Shown: piece after piece, positions 24,049-33,914 of the stretch
How positions within the stretch are numbered: the stretch's first letter is position 1
Layout: each line of letters begins with the position of its first letter
DNA from: Aquimarina sp042434915
GTDB taxonomy: Bacteria; Bacteroidota; Bacteroidia; Flavobacteriales; Flavobacteriaceae
Assembly: GCF_042434915.1 (NCBI RefSeq)
Contig: NZ_CP170198.1
Span: 2,542,001 to 2,606,000 of the forward strand
Reading direction: 5' to 3'
Length of the DNA stretch: 64,000 bases
Notes under the pieces: generated by a model
The model's input: only the letters and a program-made list of their open reading frames with translations
What the model was told of the DNA's origin: nothing
Database searches by the model: none
Position numbers and translations under genes: made by a program

Positions 24049-27000
24049 ATGAAACACTTCTACCTACTTATACTTACCTTACTTCTTACGTGCACAACGT
24101 TTGCCGGTATCGGTGATAAAGAAAAAACGAAATCCAACACAGCCAAAACCACTACGCCAGTATTGCCACCGGTGCAGTTACAACGGTCGTTTGGAGCCTT
24201 GGATCAGGCAGTGAACACCCAACTTAAGGAGCTGTCCGCAGCGCCAACGGTTCGTGACTTCTCACAGCATGAGCTGTACACACGTTTTGAGATGGATACG
24301 ACTGTCAACGCTTTGCGATCAGAAGCAAAAACAGTGATTGATGAGTTGGTTGCAGAAAATAAGTTTTTGGAGAGTTTAACCGATTATTTAACCGGAGAAA
24401 CCCCCGTTACCCTACCCATAGGGATCAAAAAAGAGATTGGTAGCTCTGAGTTTATTATGGGAGTGAGTAAAATCAAGTTGGGTAAGGACTATTCTGAGTT
24501 AGAAATTTTTGTACGTCTTAAGTTGCCTCAAATTGATGAAACCGGGCAGCAAAAAGAATTGTTTTTTGGTGCTAGCGGGGTAAAACTATCGCATAAAGGT
24601 GGATTGTTTGGTTCGGCAGATTTAGTTCTATTAGGTGATTTTGCAGTACCGCTACAAGGCAAAAGTATATTGATGGTCTTACAAGGTGGGTATGATCTTA
24701 AAACCGGTAATCTTGATAAAAAAACCTATGTAACCATTGATTGCGATGGTTTTAAAGAATTAGGAATTGCCGCAAATGTAGAATTTTCTCGAGAAAAAAT
24801 ACTCCCTGTTACTGCAGCTAATGAGATTGACCACTCCACTATTGGTAAAACCAACATAAAAAAGAAAGTAACCACCAGCTTTGAACTCGTAGCCAGTGAC
24901 TGGAACGATATTTTGGTAGAGATCAATTTACCACGTTTTCAAATCCCCTCTTTAAAAAATACCATTTTTGAGGTGAATACCGCTGTACTAGATTTTAGTG
25001 ACGTACGTAACTCAGCTGCTATCAAATGGCCGGAGGGCTATCAGGAAAAGTATTTGATTTCGGGAGAAGAGGATATCTGGCAAGGAGTATATGTCGAATC
25101 TTTGACTGTGGTACTTCCTAAACAATTTGAAGAACAAAATAACAGCAAACGTATCAGCTTTGGTGCCGAAAGATTGATTATTGATAACAACGGAGTGTCG
25201 GGTACTTTCTCTGCCAACAATGTATTACCGTTGGACAAAGGAACGGCTGGTGGATGGCAATTCTCGGTAGATAGTTTTAAAGTGGTCTTTGTAGCTGGCA
25301 CCTTTGCTGGTGGTGGTTTTGGCGGTAAAATGGTACTTCCTGTTTCAACCTATCAGGGAGGAAGTGCAGATAAAAGCGATACTACTGCTTTGAATTACTC
25401 GGCGTTGATAGACGCATCAACTAATGAGTATACCTTAACCGCCAAGCCGACAGAATCTCTAGGATTTGACCTCTTTAAAGCCCGGGCAACTATAACTGAG
25501 AATAGTATCATTGAGCTTAAATTAGACGATGGTAAATTTCGTCCAAAAGCTATTTTACATGGCAATATGGCAATTAAAGGCTCTAATAATGGGTCGAAAT
25601 CATCCACCGCCACCGCCGATTTTCAGGGGATTCTGTTTGAAAATTTTCAACTACAAACCGTTAGCCCAAAATTAAAAATTGGTTATGCCGGATACAAAGG
25701 CGAAGTAAAAGTCGGAAGTTTCCCAGCATCGATTTCAGAAATTGCGATTCGTGCCAATGGGGAGATCGCAGCCCTTGATTTTACCGTTGCCATCAATTTA
25801 ATGGATAGTGATGGAGGTTTTAGTGGTGCTACCAGCCTCTCTGTAGAAGGAGAACTCGGTGAAAATCAAGGCCTGGAGAAATGGAAATTTAAACGTATCA
25901 AATTACGACGTATAGACATTGCAGCCGATGTCGGTTTTTTAATCGAAGGCTTTGTTGAGTTTAGAGAAAATGATCCGGTTTATGGCGATGGTTTTAGCGG
26001 ACAAGTTAAAGCAACTTTTAAAGGTGGTATTGCCGTTACTATTAATGCAACTTTTGGTAAAACAACCTTTAGGTATTGGTATGTAGATGGATTAGTAGAA
26101 GGGCTACACTTAGTTATACCCACTGGGTTTGTCGTCACCGGATTTGGCGGCGGCGCTTCGTATCGCATGCGTAAAGATGGGTATAGTTCCAATATGGGCA
26201 TCGGTACTTCTGGTGTAAAATATGTTCCTGATGAAAACAGTGGTCTGGGCGTTAAAGCGATGATGTTATTTGAAGTCACAGGAGGTGGCAGTGCTGTTAA
26301 CGGTGGTTTTGGATTCGAAATTGCCTTCAACCGGCATGGCGGTATTAATCGGGTAAGTTTGTACGGGGAAGCGCATATGTTGCAACCCCCTGGGTATACT
26401 AATTCAGGTGATGAGATAGGCGAAAATCTTGGAGGTATCGTTGATAATGAATCTCAACTTCCAGATGGAGTAGAAAATCGATTGAAGGAATCAAACTTAA
26501 TAGAAGCATCAAAAGCAATATATCCAGCTACCATGGCTGGTCAAAAAGGATTAAATGCATATGTGGCTATAGAATTTGACTTTACACAGGATACTTTTCA
26601 CGGTACTTTTGAATTATACATTGATGTTTTTGGCGGAGTGTTCAAAGGTGTGGGTGCTGGCGGACGTGCCGGTTGGGCAGTAGTTCATTTTGGTCCAAGT
26701 AAATGGTATATTCATGTGGGAACCCCCACGGATCCTATAGGTTTAAAAGTAGGGATTGGCAGCGTAGCTCTTACTTCTAAAAGTTACTTTATGATGGGAG
26801 ATTATATGCCTGCCTCTCCTCCACCCCCAGCTCAGGTTGCTAAGATTTTAGGCATGGACGCCGCAGAACTTGATTATATGCGGGATGAAAATGCTTTGCG
26901 TGGCGGACGGGGAATCGCTTTTGGATCCAAGTTTCAATTCGATACTGGTGACATGACTTTTTTGATGTTGTATGCACGGTTTGAAGCAGGATTTGGTTTT

Positions 27001-28776
27001 GACATCATGGTAAAGGATTATGGCAACACAATTTGTAGAGGTAGTGGTCAAATTGGCATCAATGGATGGTATGCTAACGGTCAAAGTTATGTCTATCTTC
27101 AAGGATCAATGGGAATTAGTTTTAAACTCTTTGGGAAACGTAAACGAATGCCTATAATCGAAGCCGGGGCCGCCACCTTAATGCAAGCAAAATTACCTAA
27201 TCCGGTTTGGATCAAGGGCTATCTTGGTGGTTATTATAATCTGCTAGGCGGAATGATAAAAGGACGCTTTAGATTCGAAATGCAGTTTGGAGAAGAATGT
27301 GATATCATTAGTAGTGGATCACCTTTGGGTGATATAAAAATTATCGCCGATGTCAAACCTAGAAAAGATATGCGTGATGTCGATGTATTTGCGGTACCAC
27401 AAGTTTCATTTAACATGCCAGTAGGAAGTACCATTCGTGTAGAAGATGAGGATTATAAGGTACATGAATACCGTTTTAAACTAGATGACTTTTGGTTAAA
27501 AGATGATTCTGGACGTATTGTGAGAGGGGAACAATCTTTAAATGAACATAATGATTTGCTAAGTTTCACTTCGACAGAAGTATTACCTCCAGAAAAAAAA
27601 TTACGTTTATACGTATCTGTTGGTTTTGAAGAAAAAATAAACGGTCGATGGACGCCAGTAACCCATAATGGAGAGATTTTAAAAGAAGAAGAAAGTTTAA
27701 GTTTTACTACGGGAACCGCCCCCGATTACATCCCATTAACTAATATCGAATATTGTTATCCCGTAATTGAACAGCAATACTTTTTACCAAAAGAACATCC
27801 AAATGGATATATAAAATTAAAACGAGGACAAGAGTACCTTTTTCAATTACAAGCCGGATGGGCGCAACGTGCTTATCTTATTGATGACAATGAAAAAGCT
27901 ACAGAGAGTAACCTATCCTATAACGTAGGACAAAAACAAGTAAACTTCAGCTTACCTGAAATGTCAAACTCCATGGAATATCAAGCGGTGTTACTTACTT
28001 TGCCTCCGGCGGCAGCCAAGGGAAGCGTAAATAGCAATTATAAAAGCAAAGATGTAGGTAATGGAAATACTATGGAAACCAAAAGCAATACGATTGAAGG
28101 ATTAACTACCAATCCTGAGACCATAGAAATGCTCAATTACAATTTTGCTACTAGCGAACACGATACATTTAGCGCAAAAATGAAGGATAAGAAGTTCAAG
28201 TCTCCATTACGTGAAATCATCTACGCAGATGTACATAAGCTGAAAGCAGTGGTGCGTAAAAGTGAACCTTTTGACAAGGTTGAATTATCCGGTAATCAAT
28301 ATTCGGCTGGTAAGGCATTGGTAAAAGTAGAAGCCATACTTTCGAACAACACCTATTATGAGGAAGAGGTGTATCCACTGGTGTATAAGGATTATCCGAT
28401 TAATGATTCATTGACCGTCGATCGGGATGTCTCCCTCATGGGATTACCACCCAAAAAAGGGATGGATCAATTGACCTGGTATCACTCGTATCTCGAGAGT
28501 CAGCCAAACAGTGACTTTCTGAATACTAGAATGCCACATACCTATAATTTACCCATTTATTTTAAACGAGATTTTATTGATATACAATACAAAGTGGTAA
28601 ATGCCTACTTAAATGATCTGGATACCTATGCGACTGAGGTTGCAAAGTATGACTACATCATCAATGGTAGTTTTCCTTATATAAAACAAGGAAACTACAA
28701 CTCCAAATACCAGTATGTACTACCGGGCGGAAAAGCAGGTACGCGAAGCAACTTTATGTATGTGAACCCAAATTAA
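24049..28776 (+). CDS. Very large exported beta-rich protein of the toxin locus
   Basis: 1575 residues with a signal peptide (MKHFYLLILTLLLTCTTFAG). The body is a long series of beta-strand repeats rich in Gly and aromatic residues, for example GGGFGGKMVLPVSTYQGG, ATFKGGIAVTINATFGKTTF, VVTGFGGGASYRMRKDG and GGVFKGVGAGGRAGWAVVHF. It could be a surface barrel, a solenoid or an AsmA-like bridge. About residues 1130-1575 are a different, less repetitive region with Ig-like segments. There is no lipobox, T9SS tail or catalytic motif. It lies 328 bases after the immunity gene and 10 bases before the next gene. A structural part of the toxin export or display apparatus is suggested by context. Confidence 0.7.
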   Translation: MKHFYLLILTLLLTCTTFAGIGDKEKTKSNTAKTTTPVLPPVQLQRSFGALDQAVNTQLKELSAAPTVRDFSQHELYTRFEMDTTVNALRSEAKTVIDELVAENKFLESLTDYLTGETPVTLPIGIKKEIGSSEFIMGVSKIKLGKDYSELEIFVRLKLPQIDETGQQKELFFGASGVKLSHKGGLFGSADLVLLGDFAVPLQGKSILMVLQGGYDLKTGNLDKKTYVTIDCDGFKELGIAANVEFSREKILPVTAANEIDHSTIGKTNIKKKVTTSFELVASDWNDILVEINLPRFQIPSLKNTIFEVNTAVLDFSDVRNSAAIKWPEGYQEKYLISGEEDIWQGVYVESLTVVLPKQFEEQNNSKRISFGAERLIIDNNGVSGTFSANNVLPLDKGTAGGWQFSVDSFKVVFVAGTFAGGGFGGKMVLPVSTYQGGSADKSDTTALNYSALIDASTNEYTLTAKPTESLGFDLFKARATITENSIIELKLDDGKFRPKAILHGNMAIKGSNNGSKSSTATADFQGILFENFQLQTVSPKLKIGYAGYKGEVKVGSFPASISEIAIRANGEIAALDFTVAINLMDSDGGFSGATSLSVEGELGENQGLEKWKFKRIKLRRIDIAADVGFLIEGFVEFRENDPVYGDGFSGQVKATFKGGIAVTINATFGKTTFRYWYVDGLVEGLHLVIPTGFVVTGFGGGASYRMRKDGYSSNMGIGTSGVKYVPDENSGLGVKAMMLFEVTGGGSAVNGGFGFEIAFNRHGGINRVSLYGEAHMLQPPGYTNSGDEIGENLGGIVDNESQLPDGVENRLKESNLIEASKAIYPATMAGQKGLNAYVAIEFDFTQDTFHGTFELYIDVFGGVFKGVGAGGRAGWAVVHFGPSKWYIHVGTPTDPIGLKVGIGSVALTSKSYFMMGDYMPASPPPPAQVAKILGMDAAELDYMRDENALRGGRGIAFGSKFQFDTGDMTFLMLYARFEAGFGFDIMVKDYGNTICRGSGQIGINGWYANGQSYVYLQGSMGISFKLFGKRKRMPIIEAGAATLMQAKLPNPVWIKGYLGGYYNLLGGMIKGRFRFEMQFGEECDIISSGSPLGDIKIIADVKPRKDMRDVDVFAVPQVSFNMPVGSTIRVEDEDYKVHEYRFKLDDFWLKDDSGRIVRGEQSLNEHNDLLSFTSTEVLPPEKKLRLYVSVGFEEKINGRWTPVTHNGEILKEEESLSFTTGTAPDYIPLTNIEYCYPVIEQQYFLPKEHPNGYIKLKRGQEYLFQLQAGWAQRAYLIDDNEKATESNLSYNVGQKQVNFSLPEMSNSMEYQAVLLTLPPAAAKGSVNSNYKSKDVGNGNTMETKSNTIEGLTTNPETIEMLNYNFATSEHDTFSAKMKDKKFKSPLREIIYADVHKLKAVVRKSEPFDKVELSGNQYSAGKALVKVEAILSNNTYYEEEVYPLVYKDYPINDSLTVDRDVSLMGLPPKKGMDQLTWYHSYLESQPNSDFLNTRMPHTYNLPIYFKRDFIDIQYKVVNAYLNDLDTYATEVAKYDYIINGSFPYIKQGNYNSKYQYVLPGGKAGTRSNFMYVNPN

Positions 28777-28786
28777 TTAAAGAAAC

Positions 28787-30868
28787 ATGTCAATTTTTAA
28801 GTTACCATATAAAACATCGGTCCTTTTAGTCCTTTTAGTCCTGGGTACTCAGCACTTCACTTTTGGCCAGACCAAAGAAGCTACGCACGAAGTAAAAGTG
28901 ATCTCAAGACCACAAGAAGATCGTATTATGTTACGATGGGTTGCCAATACACCCATCGCATGGGTCAAAGGCAATCGTTATGGGTATACACTAGAGCGTT
29001 ATACCATTTCGCGAGATCGAAAGACGCTACCTAAACCAGAAAAAATAATTATTGGTCAAAATTTTAAACCCGTACCGATGATGGAGTGGGAAAGTTTATC
29101 CGAAATCAATGATTTTGGGGCTACTATGGCACAAGCCTTATGGGGTGAAAGCTTTGTGGTACAAGGCGGGGGTGGTTTAGCTTCGATAATTAATAAAGCT
29201 GAAGAAACACAGCAACGTTTTGCTTTTGGGTTGTACGCGGCAGATCAAGATTTCAATATCGCACAAAAAGCAGGATTAGGATACATTGACACTGCTGTAA
29301 AACCTAACGAAAAATATCTCTATAAAGTAATCGCCAATACCCCAACTACCGAGTTAAAAATAAAAGAAGGTGGTGTGTTTACGGGTATCATTGATTATGA
29401 ACCCTTACCAGAGCCCGTTGATTTTGTTGGTATTTTTCAGGATAACAGTACTCTACTTTCTTGGAATTCTACTTTGTTAAAGAATACCTACAACAGTTAC
29501 ATTATCGAACGCTCAGAAGACGGCGAACGGTTTAGCAAATTAGGAGATCTGCCCTATACTGCTATCCAAAAAGAGAAATCAGAAAACGATCGAACGATCT
29601 ATATTGATTCAATTGTTAATGACAAAGCATATTTTTATCGAATCAAAGGCGTATCCTCTTTTGGAGAAGTAGGCCCTATGTCCAATGTGGTAACCGGAGA
29701 AGGAAAGAAAGTACTAAAGTTTGTACCCCATTTACTCTCAAAAACATTCAAGTCTGAAAGTGAAGTTGAACTCACTTGGGAATTTCCTGAAGAAGGAAAT
29801 GTAGATATAAAAGGATTTACCTTAAAAAGATCCGATACAGATCGTGGTGCCTACATTCCGGTAGTGGAGAACATCCCACCCACGGCACGTAAAATAAGCT
29901 ATACAAAGCTGCGGGCATCAAACTATTTCAAAATTACGGCAAATGGTAAAAATAATAATTATCGTGATTCGTTTACCATGCTGGTACAACCTGTCGATTC
30001 AATTCCGCCAGCTAAACCTGAAAAATTAGAAGGCCGTGTAGATAGTACAGGCGTTGTTACCCTACAATGGAAAGCGAACCATGAAGAAGATTTGCTAGGG
30101 TATCGCGTTTTCCGTGGAAACCTGGCAAAAGAGGAATTCTCTCAACTCACCCAATCCCCACAAATGAAACCGACTTTTGTGGATACCGTCAACATTAAAA
30201 GTCTAAATAGCAAAGTATATTATAAGATTATTGCGGTGGATCAACGTTATAATCTGTCTCCGGCTTCTGAGGTTTTAGTGCTGAAAAAACCAGATATCAT
30301 TCCGCCAACCCCACCGGTATTTAAAACCTTTACTACAGCTAAGGGTAACGTACAATTAAGCTGGGCAAATAGTTCCAGTGATGATGTAGCTGCGCACTAT
30401 ATCTATCGCAAGCGGCTAAGCGATCCCAATTGGCAGTTAGTCTTTCAAACCACTAATCTTACAGAGCGTTCCTATGAAGATACCAATGTTGAAGAAGGGA
30501 ATTCGTATAGTTATATTATTATCGCCAGAGATGAGAGCGGCTTAGAATCTCAACCGGGATCGCCAGTTTCTTTGCGTGTCTCTAGTACTGGACCAAAAAA
30601 TAGTATTCGCGGTTTATATGGAGCAATAAATACTCTTGATAAATCGATTGTTTTGAGTTGGGGAACAAAAGGAGAGCAAATCACCTCGTACGAACTCTAT
30701 CGTAAAGTAAATGAAGCACCCCTTACCTTATACAAAGTTTTACCCAAAGGCACCAAACTATTTACTGATACAAAGCTTACCATTAACTCTACCTACACCT
30801 ATAGGATTCGTGCAGTTTTTGAAGATGGAAGGTATTCTAAGTGGAGCTCGGTTGAATTAAAATATTGA
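28787..30868 (+). CDS. Exported multi-domain fibronectin type III protein
   Basis: 693 residues. The signal peptide covers about 1-27 (ending TFG). At least four fibronectin type III domains are visible, about 205-300, 310-400, 410-500 and 505-600, with a further partial one to the end. Each has an LSW- or LQW-type strand and a closing Y-x-Y/YRI strand (LSWNSTLLKNTYNSYIIERS, VTLQWKANHEEDLLGYRVFR, VQLSWANSSSDDVAAHYIYR). It lacks a T9SS sorting tail and a membrane anchor. It starts 10 bases after the 1575-residue gene and 4 bases precede the SprB-repeat gene, so all three are co-transcribed. Likely a binding or scaffold subunit. Confidence 0.8.
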   Translation: MSIFKLPYKTSVLLVLLVLGTQHFTFGQTKEATHEVKVISRPQEDRIMLRWVANTPIAWVKGNRYGYTLERYTISRDRKTLPKPEKIIIGQNFKPVPMMEWESLSEINDFGATMAQALWGESFVVQGGGGLASIINKAEETQQRFAFGLYAADQDFNIAQKAGLGYIDTAVKPNEKYLYKVIANTPTTELKIKEGGVFTGIIDYEPLPEPVDFVGIFQDNSTLLSWNSTLLKNTYNSYIIERSEDGERFSKLGDLPYTAIQKEKSENDRTIYIDSIVNDKAYFYRIKGVSSFGEVGPMSNVVTGEGKKVLKFVPHLLSKTFKSESEVELTWEFPEEGNVDIKGFTLKRSDTDRGAYIPVVENIPPTARKISYTKLRASNYFKITANGKNNNYRDSFTMLVQPVDSIPPAKPEKLEGRVDSTGVVTLQWKANHEEDLLGYRVFRGNLAKEEFSQLTQSPQMKPTFVDTVNIKSLNSKVYYKIIAVDQRYNLSPASEVLVLKKPDIIPPTPPVFKTFTTAKGNVQLSWANSSSDDVAAHYIYRKRLSDPNWQLVFQTTNLTERSYEDTNVEEGNSYSYIIIARDESGLESQPGSPVSLRVSSTGPKNSIRGLYGAINTLDKSIVLSWGTKGEQITSYELYRKVNEAPLTLYKVLPKGTKLFTDTKLTINSTYTYRIRAVFEDGRYSKWSSVELKY

Positions 30869-30872
30869 TAGT

Positions 30873-33800
30873 ATGAAGAAGGTAGTATGTTTTTTAGTGT
30901 TTTTATTGTTTTGTTCTAAATCTTTTAGTCAGACATATTCTGTTAGCGTTACCTATAGTGCATCATCTGATGATTGTCACGCCGCCTCTTTTCATTGGAC
31001 TTTCAATGCACTTTCAGATAGCGAAGAAACGTATTTTATAGATTCCTTTAATATTGCTGGAAATAGTTTTGGAAATATTGGTAATACAAATAATTATACT
31101 CTACCCAATTACGAAATTTTTTCTCTTAACTTAGATGCTGGTTGTGAAGGTTTTAGAGGTGGAAAAGATTGTCAAGTTAATAAAACTGATACGAGAACTA
31201 GAGAACAATTGATCGTAAATTCTTCTTTAGGAGTTAGTTCCTGTAATGGATTTGTCCGTATATCTTCTTTTAAACCCAATTTGAGGATTACCCAAGTCCC
31301 TTCAGGAATATCTCCAGCCGGCACTATATGTATGGGGGATCAATTGGTGTTAAATGGTTTACCTACCTCTGGTAACGGGCGATTTCCTATTGAAGCATAT
31401 CACTGGGAATATTCGTTGGATAATATGAATTGGACGAGTGTAGCAACTCCGTATAATGACACTTATAGCTTAACAGCGACCATGCAGGAGATTATAGGAG
31501 CTAATCATCGAAATTATTTGCGTAAAAACATTTATTTTAGATTAGGACGCGGCAGGGCGTTTTCATCAACGTATACAATTTTATATTCTCCCTGTGCTCC
31601 CCTTTTAGAACTGGTAGAGCCCAAAGATGTAAGTTGTCCAGGCAATGAGGATGGATGGTTTAGCTTATACTTTGATGAGCTGATTGATACAAATGATCAT
31701 ATTGATCTCGAATTATATCCAATAGAGAGTAATGGTATTTTAGGCCCTCAACATCAAACGTTTATTAGTAGAAATCAGTTTAGACAGGCAGACACACATT
31801 ATGTATATGACTGGAAACCTAAAGATGATAATCTATCATATCCAGTACCTGCTAAAGCATACCGTATCAAATATCAATATCGAAAAAATGGAAACCAACC
31901 GCAAGGCTTTGAAACCTATCCATATGATATAACAGTTGGTACACCCAATCCCCTCACGTTTTCTACCACTTCTTCTGATGCGCCTTGTATCGATGGTCAA
32001 GGAACAGAAACCAAAGGAAGTATTACCATTACCGTGCCTAATCAAGCAGGAACTCCGCCCTATCGATATATCATTAATGGAGGTGATGGGGTTGCATTTT
32101 TGGGAAATACTGTTACAATTACTAATATCGATGTGGGAAGCTATACCATTGAGCTAACAGATGCTGGAAATTGTGTAGGAACATCGGGAGGTAACTCCTC
32201 TACTACAGAAACCATCAGTCCCGCCACTGCTATTGTTATCAATGGATCTAGCACAGATGCAACCTATGCAGGACGTGCTAATGGAGCCATCATCGCAACT
32301 GTGCAAGGAGGCACGCCCGTGAGTAGCGGACCTACCTATACGTATAGCTGGCGCAGTGATCCTGTGGTTACCATTCCGCCTGCAACTACAACGAATCCAA
32401 ATATAAATACCTTTGAGATCTATCTCCAAGATTTGCCTGCTGCTACCTACACCCTCGATATTACCGATGGTAATGGCTGTACGGAAAGCTCCGAATTTAT
32501 TGTAAGTGAGCCTCCTCCGCTAGTTTTTGATACGCTGCTTAACACCGATGTAATCTGTGGAGATAATGACGCCACTAATGATGATGGTACGATTAGTGCT
32601 AAAGCTACCGGAGGGATTCCGCCTTATCAATATCAACTACTACGTAAAAACGAACTAGATGTCTTTGGAGCTTATGGAATGCCTGTAGTGCTTGAAGAAA
32701 CACAGACTTTTGAGTCAACCATGCTCTCTGGGGGGGTGTATCAAGTACAGCTTGCAGATAATACGGAAGATCCGCAGAATACCAATCCTGTGGTGTTCTC
32801 AACCGAAATCGAGATTATACAACCACAACCTTTCTTTATTCAAAACATTACCCTAGAGGAAGCTCAATGTATAGGACAAGCCTCAGGAAGTATGACCTTT
32901 GATATTCTGGGGGGAACTGGCACCTATATCTTAGAACTTCTTAAAGAAGGAGATCCTGCATTTCAAAGAGTCATAGAAAATATACCTCATAATAGCATGG
33001 GCGTTACGGTGGGTGATTTAAGTCGCGGAGTGTATACCTTAAATATTATCGATGAGAATATGTGTGAACTCATCAATCCTTTTGTTCAACGTATTGTAAC
33101 TATTAAGGATCCTTCGCTGATCTATAATGTAGATCTCGGCAACAACAAAGTATTATGTAAAGATCAAACCCATACAGTCGATGCTTTTATTAGCGATCCT
33201 ATGGCGCACTATGTATGGCAAGCTGATAATGGATTTAGCAGTCAAGATTCCCAGATCACTATTGACAAAACTGGACTGTATAGCGTAATTGTAACTACAG
33301 CCCTAGGATGTGAGATTACCAGTAGTATTGATGTAGTTGTATTGGATCAACCTATACTGCCAGAATTTGTCGTACCCTCTGATCTTTTTGCTAAAGAAAG
33401 CTTTATCCTAGTAGATGTAAGTAATCCGCTGCCCGATACCGTAGAATGGCTAGTACCTAAAGAAGCAATAGTTACTGAGAGTTCGCAAGGCTATGCAGAA
33501 ATTGCTTTTGAAAAGGCTGGAACGTATGAACTTGTTATGAAAACAACTATTGGCGCATGCGAAGCTTTTGCTACCAAAACTATCGAAGTACGCGCCGCTT
33601 CTTTTGATAAAAAGAATAATGGAAATTCAGAGTTGAGCCTCTATCCCAATCCCTCTCAAGGAGATTTTACCATAGACCTAACTTTTGAGCAAGAAGCACC
33701 AGTGGATATTAAACTATTTAGTATGGTGAATAATGCATTACTCTATTCTCAAACAAGTACAGCAGAAAAAATACACCTTGTTGATCTCAATCTTAAAGGA

Positions 33801-33878
33801 AGCTTATCCACAGGCGTGTACCTACTACTCTTACAGTCTCCCGAAAAAAATTATGTTAGGAAGATTGTGGTAGAGTGA
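30873..33878 (+). CDS. T9SS-exported SprB-repeat surface protein, copy 1
   Basis: 1001 residues. The signal peptide is at about 1-19 (ending SFSQ). The head, about 20-360, is unique to this copy. Two SprB-like repeats follow, near 365-440 (GSITITVPNQAGTPPYRYII...IELTDAGNC) and 448-545, then further Ig-like blocks. The end is a type A T9SS sorting domain, about 925-1001: SELSLYPNPSQGDF, then DIKLFSMVNN, GVYLLLLQSP and RKIVVE. T9SS moves such proteins across the outer membrane and anchors them to the surface. From base 32205 the gene is nearly identical to the next gene. Confidence 0.9.
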   Translation: MKKVVCFLVFLLFCSKSFSQTYSVSVTYSASSDDCHAASFHWTFNALSDSEETYFIDSFNIAGNSFGNIGNTNNYTLPNYEIFSLNLDAGCEGFRGGKDCQVNKTDTRTREQLIVNSSLGVSSCNGFVRISSFKPNLRITQVPSGISPAGTICMGDQLVLNGLPTSGNGRFPIEAYHWEYSLDNMNWTSVATPYNDTYSLTATMQEIIGANHRNYLRKNIYFRLGRGRAFSSTYTILYSPCAPLLELVEPKDVSCPGNEDGWFSLYFDELIDTNDHIDLELYPIESNGILGPQHQTFISRNQFRQADTHYVYDWKPKDDNLSYPVPAKAYRIKYQYRKNGNQPQGFETYPYDITVGTPNPLTFSTTSSDAPCIDGQGTETKGSITITVPNQAGTPPYRYIINGGDGVAFLGNTVTITNIDVGSYTIELTDAGNCVGTSGGNSSTTETISPATAIVINGSSTDATYAGRANGAIIATVQGGTPVSSGPTYTYSWRSDPVVTIPPATTTNPNINTFEIYLQDLPAATYTLDITDGNGCTESSEFIVSEPPPLVFDTLLNTDVICGDNDATNDDGTISAKATGGIPPYQYQLLRKNELDVFGAYGMPVVLEETQTFESTMLSGGVYQVQLADNTEDPQNTNPVVFSTEIEIIQPQPFFIQNITLEEAQCIGQASGSMTFDILGGTGTYILELLKEGDPAFQRVIENIPHNSMGVTVGDLSRGVYTLNIIDENMCELINPFVQRIVTIKDPSLIYNVDLGNNKVLCKDQTHTVDAFISDPMAHYVWQADNGFSSQDSQITIDKTGLYSVIVTTALGCEITSSIDVVVLDQPILPEFVVPSDLFAKESFILVDVSNPLPDTVEWLVPKEAIVTESSQGYAEIAFEKAGTYELVMKTTIGACEAFATKTIEVRAASFDKKNNGNSELSLYPNPSQGDFTIDLTFEQEAPVDIKLFSMVNNALLYSQTSTAEKIHLVDLNLKGSLSTGVYLLLLQSPEKNYVRKIVVE

Positions 33879-33914
33879 ATTTTAAATAATTAATAATAAT
33901 GAAGAAGGTTTTAT
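32205..33914 (+). repeat. 1.7-kb direct repeat, copy 1 (3' part of the first SprB-repeat gene)
   Basis: It matches 35207-36916 at a constant offset of 3002 bases with no insertion or deletion and few substitutions. The repeat begins inside the coding region (ACAGAAACCATCAG), runs through the stop and 20 intergenic bases, and includes the first codons of the next gene. Confidence 0.95.
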
